From Galbitalea sp036499165 (GTDB lineage Bacteria; Actinomycetota; Actinomycetes; Actinomycetales; Microbacteriaceae), in assembly GCA_036499165.1 (NCBI GenBank), contig DASYEE010000146.1:1-52438 (forward strand): a stretch of DNA of 52,438 nucleotides, in the 5' to 3' direction. Of this stretch, positions 25,103 through 33,674 are shown one piece after another. Position 1 is the stretch's first letter. Each line of letters opens with the position of its first letter. The notes below the pieces were generated by a model. It made no database searches, was not told the origin of the DNA, and worked only from the letters and a program-made list of their open reading frames with translations. The position numbers and the translations under genes were made by a program.

Positions 25103-25882
25103 GTGACGACTCAGACAGGCCCAGGTACCAGGTCAGCATGGTTTGAACCTGCGACGCCGCGGATGCTCGCGCATCGAGGTCTCGCGATCGACGCTCCGGA
25201 GAACACGCTGCTGGCATTCCTGAAGGCCCTGGCGGCAGGCGCGCAGTATCTCGAGACCGACGTGCACGCGAGCAAGGATGGCGTCGCGGTGCTCTCACAC
25301 GACCCGAACCTCGTGCGCCTCGCCGGGCACAAGGCGCGCATCAGTGACCTCACCCTGGCCGAACTCCGCGAGATCGACCTCGGTGAAGGGCAGACCTTCA
25401 ACACGCTTGCTGAGGCACTCGAGGCGTTCCCGGATGCCCGATTCAACATCGACATCAAGTCGCTGGATGCAGGCAGGCCGGCCGCTGAGGCGATCCTGAA
25501 GGCGGGGGCGACCAACCGGGTGCTCATCACCTCGTTCAATGCGCGCCGCAGGCACGCGGCGGTGAGCCTGTTGCCCGGGGTCGCGAGTTCCCCGACGCCG
25601 GGGGCGATCATCCTGGCCCTTATCGGAGCAAAGCTCGGCCTCTCCCCCGTGGTGCGGTTCGCCTTCCGTCACGTCAGTGCCGTCCAGGTTCCTGTACGCG
25701 GGGCCGGATTTCGCATTGCGACCCGGCGCGTCATTTCGCGTTTTCATGCAGCAGGCATGGAGGTCCACATCTGGACCATCAACGACGTAGCGACCATGAA
25801 GCGGCTCCTCGACCTCGGTGTCGACGGGCTCTTCACCGACAGGGTCGATCTCGCGCTAGGCCTTGAACCGAGAACGATTTGA
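25103..25882 (+). CDS. Glycerophosphodiester phosphodiesterase
   Basis: This GDPD-family TIM-barrel enzyme hydrolyses glycerophosphodiesters to glycerol-3-phosphate and an alcohol. It is 259 aa from GTG 25103, 2 bases after the SPFH stop. The catalytic pieces are visible: LAHRGLAIDAPENTLLAF (general acid/base His and the PENT motif), LETDVHASKDGVAVLSHD (metal-binding E and D, second His), and the C-terminal HIWTINDVATMKRLLDLGVD. There is no signal peptide, so it is likely cytoplasmic. The open frame upstream to 24842 is an antiphase shadow of the SPFH gene. Confidence 0.93.
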   Translation: MTTQTGPGTRSAWFEPATPRMLAHRGLAIDAPENTLLAFLKALAAGAQYLETDVHASKDGVAVLSHDPNLVRLAGHKARISDLTLAELREIDLGEGQTFNTLAEALEAFPDARFNIDIKSLDAGRPAAEAILKAGATNRVLITSFNARRRHAAVSLLPGVASSPTPGAIILALIGAKLGLSPVVRFAFRHVSAVQVPVRGAGFRIATRRVISRFHAAGMEVHIWTINDVATMKRLLDLGVDGLFTDRVDLALGLEPRTI

Positions 25883-25969
25883 CCTTCCTCTCGGCGATCA
25901 ACCTGCCAGCTTGCTGGGAACTGTCTGTGAACAACGCATGGTTGAAAGGATTCGTCCAGCCAAGGGGTT

Positions 25970-25975
25970 TATAAC
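25970..25975 (+). promoter_or_regulatory. Candidate -10 element of rbpA
   Basis: TATAAC occurs 35 bases before the rbpA ATG in an AT-richer patch. No convincing -35 is visible at 17 bases, and the sigma-R pattern known for rbpA in Streptomyces is not evident. A separate TTGACA at 25976-25981 lacks a matching -10. Confidence 0.3.
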
Positions 25976-26009
25976 TTGACAAGTGCATTGCGAGTGAGGA
26001 GGCCACACA

Positions 26010-26375
26010 ATGGCAGACCGTAGTTTGCGCGGCATGCGACTAGGAACCCAAAGCCTACAGAGCGAAGAGGGTGTCGAGTTTTCGCCGCGAAAGAAGAGCG
26101 TGTACCGCACGCCGGATGGATCGACCTTCGAGGTCGTGTTCTCAGCTGAGGCCGAGATTCCGGACGTGTGGGAGTCGCCGAAGAGCGGGCAGGAGGGCGT
26201 GCTGCTTGACAGCGCTGGCTCCCCTGTCGAGACCGAGCAGGCAGACGTGAAGGCTCCAAGGAGCCACTGGGACATGCTTCTCGAACGGCGCACTCGTGCC
26301 GAGCTCGAAGAGCTGTTGCAGGAGCGTCTCGACTATCTGAGGGCGCGCAAGGGCCAGCAGAAGATCGGCGCGTAG
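26010..26375 (+). CDS. rbpA: RNA polymerase-binding protein RbpA
   Basis: This actinobacterial transcription activator binds the principal sigma factor and RNA polymerase, stabilises open complexes and affects rifampicin tolerance. The 121-aa length is typical. The opening ADRSLRGMRLGTQSLQSEEG is strongly conserved, and so are the central YRTPDGSTFEVVFSAEAEIP beta domain and the C-terminal sigma-interacting PRSHWDMLLERRT helix. In this copy the beta-domain cysteines seen in some homologs are absent. A strong ribosome-binding site GAGGAGG precedes ATG 26010, and a textbook terminator follows. Confidence 0.97.
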   Translation: MADRSLRGMRLGTQSLQSEEGVEFSPRKKSVYRTPDGSTFEVVFSAEAEIPDVWESPKSGQEGVLLDSAGSPVETEQADVKAPRSHWDMLLERRTRAELEELLQERLDYLRARKGQQKIGA

Positions 26376-26406
26376 GCGCCGGACATACCGCCTCAAAGCG
26401 ATTTGG

Positions 26407-26435
26407 GCGCCGATGAAGTTCATCGGCGCTTTTTT
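26407..26435 (+). terminator. Rho-independent terminator after rbpA
   Basis: GCGCCGATGAA (26407-26417) and TTCATCGGCGC (26419-26429) form a near-perfect stem, followed by TTTTTT (26430-26435). It lies 32 bases after the rbpA stop and in front of the convergent lnt 3' end. The T-tract is on the plus strand, so it serves rbpA. Confidence 0.92.
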
Positions 26436-26457
26436 CGTTTAAGGTTCGCAGCGGCGC

Positions 26458-28014
26458 TTAGGCCTTAGGCTTCCTGCGTCGACCGCGACCGACGACGAGT
26501 CCGACCGCGAGTCCGCCGAGGCCGAGCAGCGACACCGACTGCTCGATGGGTTCCCCGAGCCAGGTCGCCGGCGTAACGGTTGTCGACAGCGGAACGGTGA
26601 CGACCATGGTTGCGGGTACGAAGGTCTTCAGCTGCTTGATTGTTTTGCCCGACGGCGAAATCGCGGCGCTTGTTCCAACGGTCGAGACGTTCACCAGACT
26701 GCGCCCGAGTTCCATGGCGCGAATCCTTGCGATTTCGAGTTGCTGCACGCTCTCATCCGTGCGCCCGAAGTCGGCGTTGTTGGTCTGGGCGATGAGAACC
26801 TGTGCGCCCGAGTCGATTGAGTCGCGCATCACTGTGTCGTCTGTGATGTCGAAGCAGATGTCGATACCCGCGATGACGCCGTTGACGTTGAAAACCGTGT
26901 TTGTGGTTCCTGGCGTGTAGTCACGGCCGATGAGGTCGATGAGGGATGGCGCGAAGAACCTCCAAAACGGACGATTCGGCACGTATTCGCCGAACGGAAC
27001 GGGGTGTTTCTTGTCGTAGTGGTCGACTGCACCCTTGCCGTCCTCCCACAGCAGCGAGGTGTTGTAGTACCTGGAGCCACGGTGAGTGATGGCGCCGGCG
27101 AGCAGCGGTGCGTCCACCTGCTTGCTGATGTTGTCGAACGCGGCCGCCGCATCCGCGTTTTCGAGGGGGTCGATGTCGCTGGCGCCCTCCGGCCAGACCA
27201 CCATGTCGATGCCCTTCTTGCCGAAAAGAGGCTCTGTCGCCTTGTACTGGTTGTTCAGCAGCTCGCCGAGGTATTTGTGCGGGTCGAAGTAGCCGGCTGG
27301 TCCGTCGCCCTGGACGCCCGCGATGGTTGTGCTGCCGTGAGTGACGATGGGGAACGCGGGTACGGCGACGACGAGGGCGACGACCGCGGCAACGAGCGCG
27401 ACGCGCGTCACTCTCGCGACCCCCGTCATCCTGATCGCTTCGATCCCGACGGCAACGAGAAGGACGATGACGAAGGTGACGCCAGAGATGCCGATCCATG
27501 AATACAGGGGTGCGAGCGGTCCCTGTGACTGCGACATGCCAACGCGTGCCCAGGAGAACCCACCATACGGCCAGACGCTCGCGATCGCCTCTCGGCAGGT
27601 CCAGAGGCCGGCGACGACAGCGGGAAGGACGCACAGGCGCGCGAACCTGGATGTCCAGATCACGGCGCACCACCGGTACACCAGCGAAATGGCGACCGCG
27701 CCGAGCATATAGAACAGGGATTCAAGCGTCGCCAGGGCGCTCATCGGTACCGGGCCGAGGAAGAGCGTCGCCCAGAAGATCTGGACGAGATAGAACGTCA
27801 TTCCCCCGACAAAGCCGAGGAGAAACGCTGCCCGGGGCCTGCGGCCGATGATGCTCCACAGCATCAGGCCGACTCCGACGAACGTCAGCGGCCACAGGTA
27901 TAGATCGGGATACCCCGCGCTCAGGATGGGCCCGGATGCCGCGGCCATGACCAGCGCGAGCCAAAATGGAACGACAGGCACCGCTGGCTTGGCCTCGTCG
28001 ATTTCCGGGTGCAC
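26458..28014 (-). CDS. lnt: Apolipoprotein N-acyltransferase
   Basis: This enzyme N-acylates the lipidated cysteine of lipoproteins at the membrane. It is 518 aa from GTG 28014. An N-terminal bundle of about six to seven membrane helices (about 12-220) precedes the nitrilase-fold domain with triad E276 (WPEGASD), K335 (YDKKHPVPFGEYVP) and C387 (GIDICFD). A last helix (about 485-510) ends in a basic RGRRRKPKA tail. The start lies 10 bases downstream of the helY stop. The long open frame beyond 28014 is only the antisense of helY. At least one lipoprotein substrate (the FKBP at 33.7 kb) is in the window. Confidence 0.92.
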   Translation of the reverse strand: MHPEIDEAKPAVPVVPFWLALVMAAASGPILSAGYPDLYLWPLTFVGVGLMLWSIIGRRPRAAFLLGFVGGMTFYLVQIFWATLFLGPVPMSALATLESLFYMLGAVAISLVYRWCAVIWTSRFARLCVLPAVVAGLWTCREAIASVWPYGGFSWARVGMSQSQGPLAPLYSWIGISGVTFVIVLLVAVGIEAIRMTGVARVTRVALVAAVVALVVAVPAFPIVTHGSTTIAGVQGDGPAGYFDPHKYLGELLNNQYKATEPLFGKKGIDMVVWPEGASDIDPLENADAAAAFDNISKQVDAPLLAGAITHRGSRYYNTSLLWEDGKGAVDHYDKKHPVPFGEYVPNRPFWRFFAPSLIDLIGRDYTPGTTNTVFNVNGVIAGIDICFDITDDTVMRDSIDSGAQVLIAQTNNADFGRTDESVQQLEIARIRAMELGRSLVNVSTVGTSAAISPSGKTIKQLKTFVPATMVVTVPLSTTVTPATWLGEPIEQSVSLLGLGGLAVGLVVGRGRRRKPKA

Positions 28015-28024
28015 GAAAGGGAGC

Positions 28025-30457
28025 TTACGCAACGCTGCTGTAAGCAACGATCCCGCGGAAGATGGCGTCGAGCGCGCGTCTCGCGGTGAGTCCAACCGGT
28101 GAGTCCGCCACCACGGAAAGCTGATCGAGCAGGTCAATGGTCTGCTTGGTCCAGCGAACGAAATCGCCCGCGGCGAGGTCCGCGGTATTGAGCGCCCCGT
28201 CGAGGGAGCCTCCGCTGGCCCACCGGTGCATGGCAAGGGTGAGGCCGGTCGACAGCGGAGAGCTTCCGGGCAGTCGATGCTCGACCTCGACGTCGTCCAG
28301 CTGCGCCCACAGGTCTCCCGTGGCGTCGAACGCCTCGCGGAAGTTGCCGCCCGGCAGGGTTCGCTCGTTTGGCGCACCTTCGTCACGGCGGGGCTCGAAC
28401 ACCAGCGACGCTGCCATTGCCGCAAGGGACGCGGCATCCAGGTTGTCCCACAGGCCCCGTCGCAGCGACTCGGCAACAAGCAGGTCTCGTTCGCCGTAGA
28501 TCCGGCGCAGGGTCCTCCCGACGGGTGTGACGACAACCGTGCCATCCTTCTGGGTGGCGAGGTAATCGAGCTCGAGCAGAACATCTGTCACTCGATCGAA
28601 GACCTTCGCAACCGCTCCCGTGCGTGATCGGATCTGCGCGGTCAGCTTGTCCGTTTCGCGCTTCAGCCGCCACCAGCGCTCGGCCCAGCGGGCGTGTGCC
28701 TCGCGATCCGGGCAGCTGTGGCACGGATGCTGCTTCAGGCGCCGGCGAAGCGCCGTCAGCTGGTGCTGCCTGCGGTCGCGATCGGCTCGCGACTGCTGCT
28801 CGCCGCGCACGGCACCCTTGCGTTCCAGATCGGTGAGTTCGCGACGGATTCCGGAGTATTCGACGAAGTCACCGAGATGGCAGGTCATCGATTTCGCGTA
28901 GCCGTCGAGCGACTCCTGCTGGCTGCGGGCCTTGCGAGCGAGATCGACGACGGCGCGGTCGGCCTGGAATTGCGCGAACGACGACTCGAGTATCTCGCGC
29001 GTGCGATCGCGGCCGAACTGCTCGATCAGGTTGACCGCCATGTTGTACGTCGGCCGGAAACTCGAATTGAGTGGATACGTGCGGCGCGAGGCAAGGGAAG
29101 CGACCGCCTGCGGGTCGAGCCCGTCGACCCACTGGATGACGGAGTGCCCCTCGATATCGATGCCGCGCCGACCCGCGCGACCGGTGAGCTGGGTGTACTC
29201 CCCCGGCGTGATCGGCACTCGCGCTTCGCCGTTGAATTTCTCGAGCTTCTCGAGCACGACCGTTCGGGCGGGCATGTTGATGCCGAGCGCGAGCGTCTCC
29301 GTCGCAAAGACCAGTTTGACCAGCTTGAGCCGGAACAGCTCTTCCACGACCTCCTTGAATGCCGGCAGCATTCCCGCGTGGTGCGCGGCCACTCCGCGCT
29401 CGAGTCCCTCCAGCCACTCCCAGTAGCCGAGTACTGCCAGATCTTCGTCGCGAAGTGTCCTGCAGCGCTCATCGACGATCGCCCGGATCTCATCCCGCTC
29501 GGACGCGTGGGTAAGTCGTACGCCGGCTCGCAGGACCTGGCGAACGGCGGCGTCGCATCCTGCCCGGCTGAAGATGAAGAAGATCGCGGGCAGCAGATTT
29601 TTCTGCTCAAGCATGGCAACGACCTCTGGACGGTCGATTCGGACGCTGTCCTGTCGGCCGCCACGCGAGTGATAGCGCCCGACGTCGCGCGCCTGGCGTG
29701 TGTTCAGAGTGCGACCGCCGTAGTGCGCCATCTGCGCCAGCTCCGGGTTGACCCGATTGGTCGCGGCGAGTCCGGATGAGTCGAAGAGGTCGATCAGTCG
29801 CGATCGCATGAGCACGTGCTGCTCCAGCGGAACGGGGCGTTCTTCCGAGACGATCACGTCGGTGTCGCCGCGCACCGCCTGTAGCCAGTCGCCGAACTCC
29901 TCGGCGTTGGAGACGGTCGCGCTGAGCGAGACCATTCGTACCGTGGAAGGCAGGTGGATGATGACCTCCTCCCACACCGCGCCGCGGAAACGGTCGGCGA
30001 GGTAGTGCACCTCGTCCATGATCACGTGGGACAGGTTCTTCAGGAGCGCGGAGTCGGCGTAGAGCATGTTGCGCAGCACCTCGGTCGTCATGACGACGAT
30101 GCGGGCCGTTGAATTGATGTTCGTGTCGCCCGTGAGCAGGCCGACGGACTCCGCGCCGTATTCGCGAACCAGCTCCTGGAATTTCTGGTTGCTCAGCGCC
30201 TTCATGGGTGCCGTGTAAAACACCTTGTCGCGCGTGTCCTGCATGGCGGTGTAGATCGCGAACTCGGCGACGATCGTCTTACCCGCGCCCGTCGGCGCCG
30301 CAACGAGCACGCTGCGACCCGCCTCGATCGAACTGCATGCTGCCAGCTGGAACTCGTCGAGGTCAAACCGCTGGTGCTCGCGGAAGGCCTGCAGCATCGG
30401 CTGGCTGGTGCGCGTGCGCGAGGCGGCAAAGCGTTCGGCAGGCGAGAGTGAAGTCAT
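28025..30457 (-). CDS. helY: Ski2/Mtr4-like DEVH helicase (HelY)
   Basis: This superfamily-2 RNA/DNA helicase is 810 aa. Walker A is APTGAGKT (54-61), TAPMKALSNQK is motif Ia, DEVH (148-151) is the Walker B box, SLSATVSN is motif III, and TETLALGINMPARTVV with QLTGRAGRRGID are motifs V and VI. A middle insertion and helical C-terminal domain complete the Ski2-like layout. Four cysteines/histidines in HPCHSCPDREAH may bind zinc. It is preceded by tatC 6 bases upstream, the same neighbour order as in mycobacteria, where the gene is called helY. Its role is not settled but probably RNA handling. Confidence 0.93.
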   Translation of the reverse strand: MTSLSPAERFAASRTRTSQPMLQAFREHQRFDLDEFQLAACSSIEAGRSVLVAAPTGAGKTIVAEFAIYTAMQDTRDKVFYTAPMKALSNQKFQELVREYGAESVGLLTGDTNINSTARIVVMTTEVLRNMLYADSALLKNLSHVIMDEVHYLADRFRGAVWEEVIIHLPSTVRMVSLSATVSNAEEFGDWLQAVRGDTDVIVSEERPVPLEQHVLMRSRLIDLFDSSGLAATNRVNPELAQMAHYGGRTLNTRQARDVGRYHSRGGRQDSVRIDRPEVVAMLEQKNLLPAIFFIFSRAGCDAAVRQVLRAGVRLTHASERDEIRAIVDERCRTLRDEDLAVLGYWEWLEGLERGVAAHHAGMLPAFKEVVEELFRLKLVKLVFATETLALGINMPARTVVLEKLEKFNGEARVPITPGEYTQLTGRAGRRGIDIEGHSVIQWVDGLDPQAVASLASRRTYPLNSSFRPTYNMAVNLIEQFGRDRTREILESSFAQFQADRAVVDLARKARSQQESLDGYAKSMTCHLGDFVEYSGIRRELTDLERKGAVRGEQQSRADRDRRQHQLTALRRRLKQHPCHSCPDREAHARWAERWWRLKRETDKLTAQIRSRTGAVAKVFDRVTDVLLELDYLATQKDGTVVVTPVGRTLRRIYGERDLLVAESLRRGLWDNLDAASLAAMAASLVFEPRRDEGAPNERTLPGGNFREAFDATGDLWAQLDDVEVEHRLPGSSPLSTGLTLAMHRWASGGSLDGALNTADLAAGDFVRWTKQTIDLLDQLSVVADSPVGLTARRALDAIFRGIVAYSSVA

Positions 30458-30463
30458 GTCAGA

Positions 30464-31258
30464 TCAGTATGCAATCTCCGCGTCGAACTGCGCTGCGCGG
30501 CGCGCAATGCCGCGATCGTGGAGAGTCGCGACCAGCACTGCGGCGAAATACAGGATGACGATCGGAATCGCCAACACGATCATCGATACGACATCCGCAG
30601 CTGGCGTGACGATCGCCGTGAAGAAACAGATGACGAGGATCGCGACTCGCCAACCCGCAAGAATAGCCTTCGCACTCAGGATGCCGATGAAGTTCAGGAG
30701 AACGAGGAACACGGGCATCACGAATCCGATGCCAACGGCGACCACAAGCTTCGTGATGAACGTCACGTAATCATCCCCGTTGATCAGCGAGGTCGTCTGC
30801 TGCGGAGCGAAGCTGGTGAGCAGTTCGACCAGATGCGGCATGACCCACCAACCGGCAGCGCAACCGACGAGGAACAGCGGGATGGCCGTGCCGAGGAATC
30901 CGTAGACGTAGCGGCGCTCGCGGAGCTTCAGCCCCGGAACGATGAAGGCCCACACCTGGTACAGCCAGATCGGGCTCGAGACAACGATGCCGATGGTGAT
31001 CGCGAGCTGGATCTGCACGTCGAACGCGCCGGTCAGTACCTGGAAGTTCAGGTTCGTGGCGTGATGCCCTGCCTTGGCCGCCTCTGTCAGCGGCGCGATC
31101 ATCGCTGCCAGGACGAAGTCTTTGAGGAACCAGCCTCCGATCGAAGCCAGGACAATCGCCGCGGCGCCGATGAACAGTCGCTTCCGGAGCTCTATCAGGT
31201 GCTCGCGGAGCGACATCCGCCCTTCCCTGTTATTGCTCCGCTTCGGTCGAGTGGCCAC
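30464..31258 (-). CDS. tatC: Sec-independent protein translocase subunit TatC
   Basis: This polytopic core of the twin-arginine translocase recognises the twin-arginine signal. It is 264 aa with six membrane helices. The conserved opening MSLREHLIELRKRL and the later FVPGLKLRERRY loop and LGIGFVMPVF region are present. The frame opens with GTG 31258, and an ATG at 31216 (MSLREHL) with GGGAAGGG upstream may be the true start, 14 residues later. It lies 5 bases after tatA. The Rieske protein in this window is a plausible Tat client. Confidence 0.95.
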   Translation of the reverse strand: MATRPKRSNNREGRMSLREHLIELRKRLFIGAAAIVLASIGGWFLKDFVLAAMIAPLTEAAKAGHHATNLNFQVLTGAFDVQIQLAITIGIVVSSPIWLYQVWAFIVPGLKLRERRYVYGFLGTAIPLFLVGCAAGWWVMPHLVELLTSFAPQQTTSLINGDDYVTFITKLVVAVGIGFVMPVFLVLLNFIGILSAKAILAGWRVAILVICFFTAIVTPAADVVSMIVLAIPIVILYFAAVLVATLHDRGIARRAAQFDAEIAY

Positions 31259-31263
31259 GAACC

Positions 31264-31479
31264 CTAAGACTTCGGGATGTCGTCAGGAGACGCGCCGTCG
31301 GTCGAGTCGGTCGACGTGGTCGTGCCTTCGCCCTGCTCGCCCTTCTTCATCTCAGACTTGAATGCGTTGCGGGACTGGCCGAGCGCGCGCGCAAGCGCCG
31401 GAAGCCGCGTTGCGCCGAACAACAACAGGATGATCACGACAATGATGAGCAGCTTCCAGCCACCCAGAAGATCGGCCAT
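31264..31479 (-). CDS. tatA: Sec-independent protein translocase subunit TatA
   Basis: This 71-aa pore-forming Tat subunit has an N-terminal membrane helix (about 8-22, LLIIVVIILLLFG), then the hinge FGATRLPALARALGQS and an amphipathic helix, ending in a Ser/Thr/Asp tail. It is directly upstream of tatC in the same orientation, so this is a tatAC operon. No tatB is visible here. Confidence 0.94.
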   Translation of the reverse strand: MADLLGGWKLLIIVVIILLLFGATRLPALARALGQSRNAFKSEMKKGEQGEGTTTSTDSTDGASPDDIPKS

Positions 31480-31590
31480 GGTGTTGTTTCCCTTGTCTCG
31501 AAACGACCGCTAGATGGCGGTCGCTGCCATTTTACCCCGGGAATTCCCGAGGACCTCGGTCAAGCGTATGGTTCACAGGCAACGGCGGGG

Positions 31591-32610
31591 TTAACGGCTG
31601 TAGCGCGCGGCGCCCGCAGCCGCCCATTCCTCGACCGCCCGTCGCGCCTCCGGTGGCTCGACGACGTAGGCGACACCCGGCATGCTCGCGATGAGCCGCT
31701 TCAGCCCGTGGTAATGCGAAACACGAACTGACGTGCGCAGCCGCCCGTCGGTTTCGACCGTCACGGCGCCGTCCGGGACGTAGTCGGCCAGCAGCGGGGC
31801 CGCTGCACTCGCCACATCGATGGTGACGATGAGATCGTGCGCCGAGCCCTCGAACAGGGTGTCGGGCAATTTGACGTCGCCGATCCCGTGCGTGATCGGT
31901 TCGGCGCTGATCCGCGGATTCGAGATGCGATCGAGCCTGAAAGTGCGAACCGCCTCGCGCAGGTGGCACCACGCCCGCAGGTACCAGTCGGCGTCGAGCG
32001 ACTCGATACGAAGCGGATCAACCCGGCGGCGTTCGTGCTCACCGCGGGAGTTGAGATAGTCGAATTCGAGTTGCAGGCCAGCCCCAACGGAGTCGCGGAT
32101 GAGAGCGAGGGTCGCGTTCGTCTCGGTCGCTTGCACCGTGACTTGGCTGGGCTCAGCGGACGCTCCGCGCGACAGTTTGGCCATGAGGCTCGCGATCGCG
32201 GCCCGATCGGCGTGCTCCGGCAGCGATGAGAGGTACTGCAGGCCCGCGATGAGCGCGGATGCTTCGCGCGCCGAGAATCGAGGTGAATCGTCGATCGCGA
32301 CCCGGTGGGTCAGAACCACCTGGTCGTTTTCCTCGAAATCGTCCCACGAGATGTCGAACAGGTCTTCGTGCTGGTACTGCGCTGTCTCCCCCGGAATGCC
32401 GGAAACCCCGATGAGTCGTACAGCGTCGCGGATCTGCTCCGGCGACATCCCGAAGTGATCGGCGACTTCTGCGACACTGATGCGATCGTGGTCCATGAGA
32501 AACGGCACGAGCGAAAGCAGGAAGGTCAGTTTGTCTTGCGCCTGCAGCGGCTGGGCCTTCTGCGGCTGGGCCTTCTGCCGTCCCGACTTGTTTGAGCTAC
32601 TGCTGGCCAT
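31591..32610 (-). CDS. pafC: WYL-domain transcriptional regulator PafC
   Basis: This 339-aa regulator has an N-terminal winged-helix DNA-binding part (about 35-95, ISVAEVADHFGMSPEQIRD), a WYL domain (about 170-245, with VDPLRIESLDADWYLRAWC) and a C-terminal WCX extension. In mycobacteria PafBC is the main LexA/RecA-independent DNA-damage activator and senses single-stranded DNA. The start ATG 32610 overlaps the end of pafB by 14 bases, consistent with a heterodimer made in balanced amounts. The N-terminus has a short repetitive QKAQP stretch that looks disordered. Confidence 0.92.
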   Translation of the reverse strand: MASSSSNKSGRQKAQPQKAQPLQAQDKLTFLLSLVPFLMDHDRISVAEVADHFGMSPEQIRDAVRLIGVSGIPGETAQYQHEDLFDISWDDFEENDQVVLTHRVAIDDSPRFSAREASALIAGLQYLSSLPEHADRAAIASLMAKLSRGASAEPSQVTVQATETNATLALIRDSVGAGLQLEFDYLNSRGEHERRRVDPLRIESLDADWYLRAWCHLREAVRTFRLDRISNPRISAEPITHGIGDVKLPDTLFEGSAHDLIVTIDVASAAAPLLADYVPDGAVTVETDGRLRTSVRVSHYHGLKRLIASMPGVAYVVEPPEARRAVEEWAAAGAARYSR

Positions 32611-33604
32611 GGTCCGCCGCCGTCCTGGTCAGGCGCTCATACACCGCGGTGCGGAGCTCGGGGGGCGAGATCACGAGGACCTCTGGTCCATAGCCGGCCA
32701 ACTCGTCCGCGAGGAGGTCAAAGTCCGAATAGTGCAACGTGAGGGTGCCATCGGCGCTGCGCTGGGTGCCCTTGCGTTTTGCGAGACGGGTTGCCGCGTC
32801 CGAACCGTCCTGCACTTCAACGTCTGCCGTGCGGCTCTGCCAGATCTCGTCGAGTTCGTCGAGCGCACGCTGGGTCGCGCTCGGCTCGAACGCGGGATGC
32901 TTCGTGTTCGTCGTCGTGACCGGGGTCACGATGCGCCGCAGCAGGAAGTTGCGTGTGCTGCCGGCATCCTGGTCTTCCGCATGGAGAATCCAGCGGCCCT
33001 CGTGCTGGATCAGGGCGATCGGGGCGACCGTGCGCATCCTCGCGTCGTGCTCGCCGGGCTTCAGGTAACCGAATCGAACAATCACTTTCTTGTCGAGAGC
33101 GGTCGACAGCGGGCTGAAGGCCGCATCTCGCACCCGCAGGCGCGGGGCGTAGCCAAGGACGGGATCGTCTGTTGTCACGCCGAGGGAGCGCAGCTTCAGC
33201 AGGGCACGGCGGGACTCCCCCGACAGCGACCCCTCGCGCCAGACCATGGCGGCGAGATTCAACAGGGTCGTCTCCTCGGGCGAAAACGAGATATCGGAGG
33301 GCAGCTCGTAGTCGCCGCGCGGGATGCGGTAGCGGAGGTTCTGGTTGTTGCCGACCTGCCCTGGTGACTCGATGGTCTCAAGCGGAACGCCGAGATCGCG
33401 GATGTCGTCCTTATCGCGCTCGAACTGGCGCTCGAGGTTTGAGTTGTCGCCGGACGCAGAATAGCGCTGGCGATAGCCCTGCACGGTCGAGAGGATCTCG
33501 TTCTTGCTGAGCCCGGCATCGGTTGCGAGAAGGGCAAGCACGAGACTGAACAGGCGCTCTTCTACCGGCACCCGCGCTGCGGCGGACGAACTGGTGGCTG
33601 ACAC
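32597..33604 (-). CDS. pafB: WYL-domain transcriptional regulator PafB
   Basis: PafB is the partner of PafC, 335 aa from GTG 33604 (AAGGGA upstream). It has an N-terminal HTH (about 15-75, LSKNEILSTVQGYRQRY), a WYL domain (VAPIALIQHEGRWILHAED is the WYL core) and a C-terminal WCX segment. Most of the DNA-damage regulon in mycobacteria depends on it. Here it sits beside pafC and tatAC, as in mycobacteria, but pafA (the Pup ligase) is absent. Confidence 0.92.
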   Translation of the reverse strand: MSATSSSAAARVPVEERLFSLVLALLATDAGLSKNEILSTVQGYRQRYSASGDNSNLERQFERDKDDIRDLGVPLETIESPGQVGNNQNLRYRIPRGDYELPSDISFSPEETTLLNLAAMVWREGSLSGESRRALLKLRSLGVTTDDPVLGYAPRLRVRDAAFSPLSTALDKKVIVRFGYLKPGEHDARMRTVAPIALIQHEGRWILHAEDQDAGSTRNFLLRRIVTPVTTTNTKHPAFEPSATQRALDELDEIWQSRTADVEVQDGSDAATRLAKRKGTQRSADGTLTLHYSDFDLLADELAGYGPEVLVISPPELRTAVYERLTRTAADHGQQ

Positions 33605-33674
33605 GAAAGTTATCCCTTGGAGGTAGGACACCCGGCCAGTGTCAAGAACTGCGGCTAGTGGGGCCTTCGCGGGC

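Noticed and set aside
32480..33367. 295-aa plus-strand frame opposite pafB/pafC
   Set aside because: It is antisense to both WYL regulators, has no ribosome-binding site and no family.
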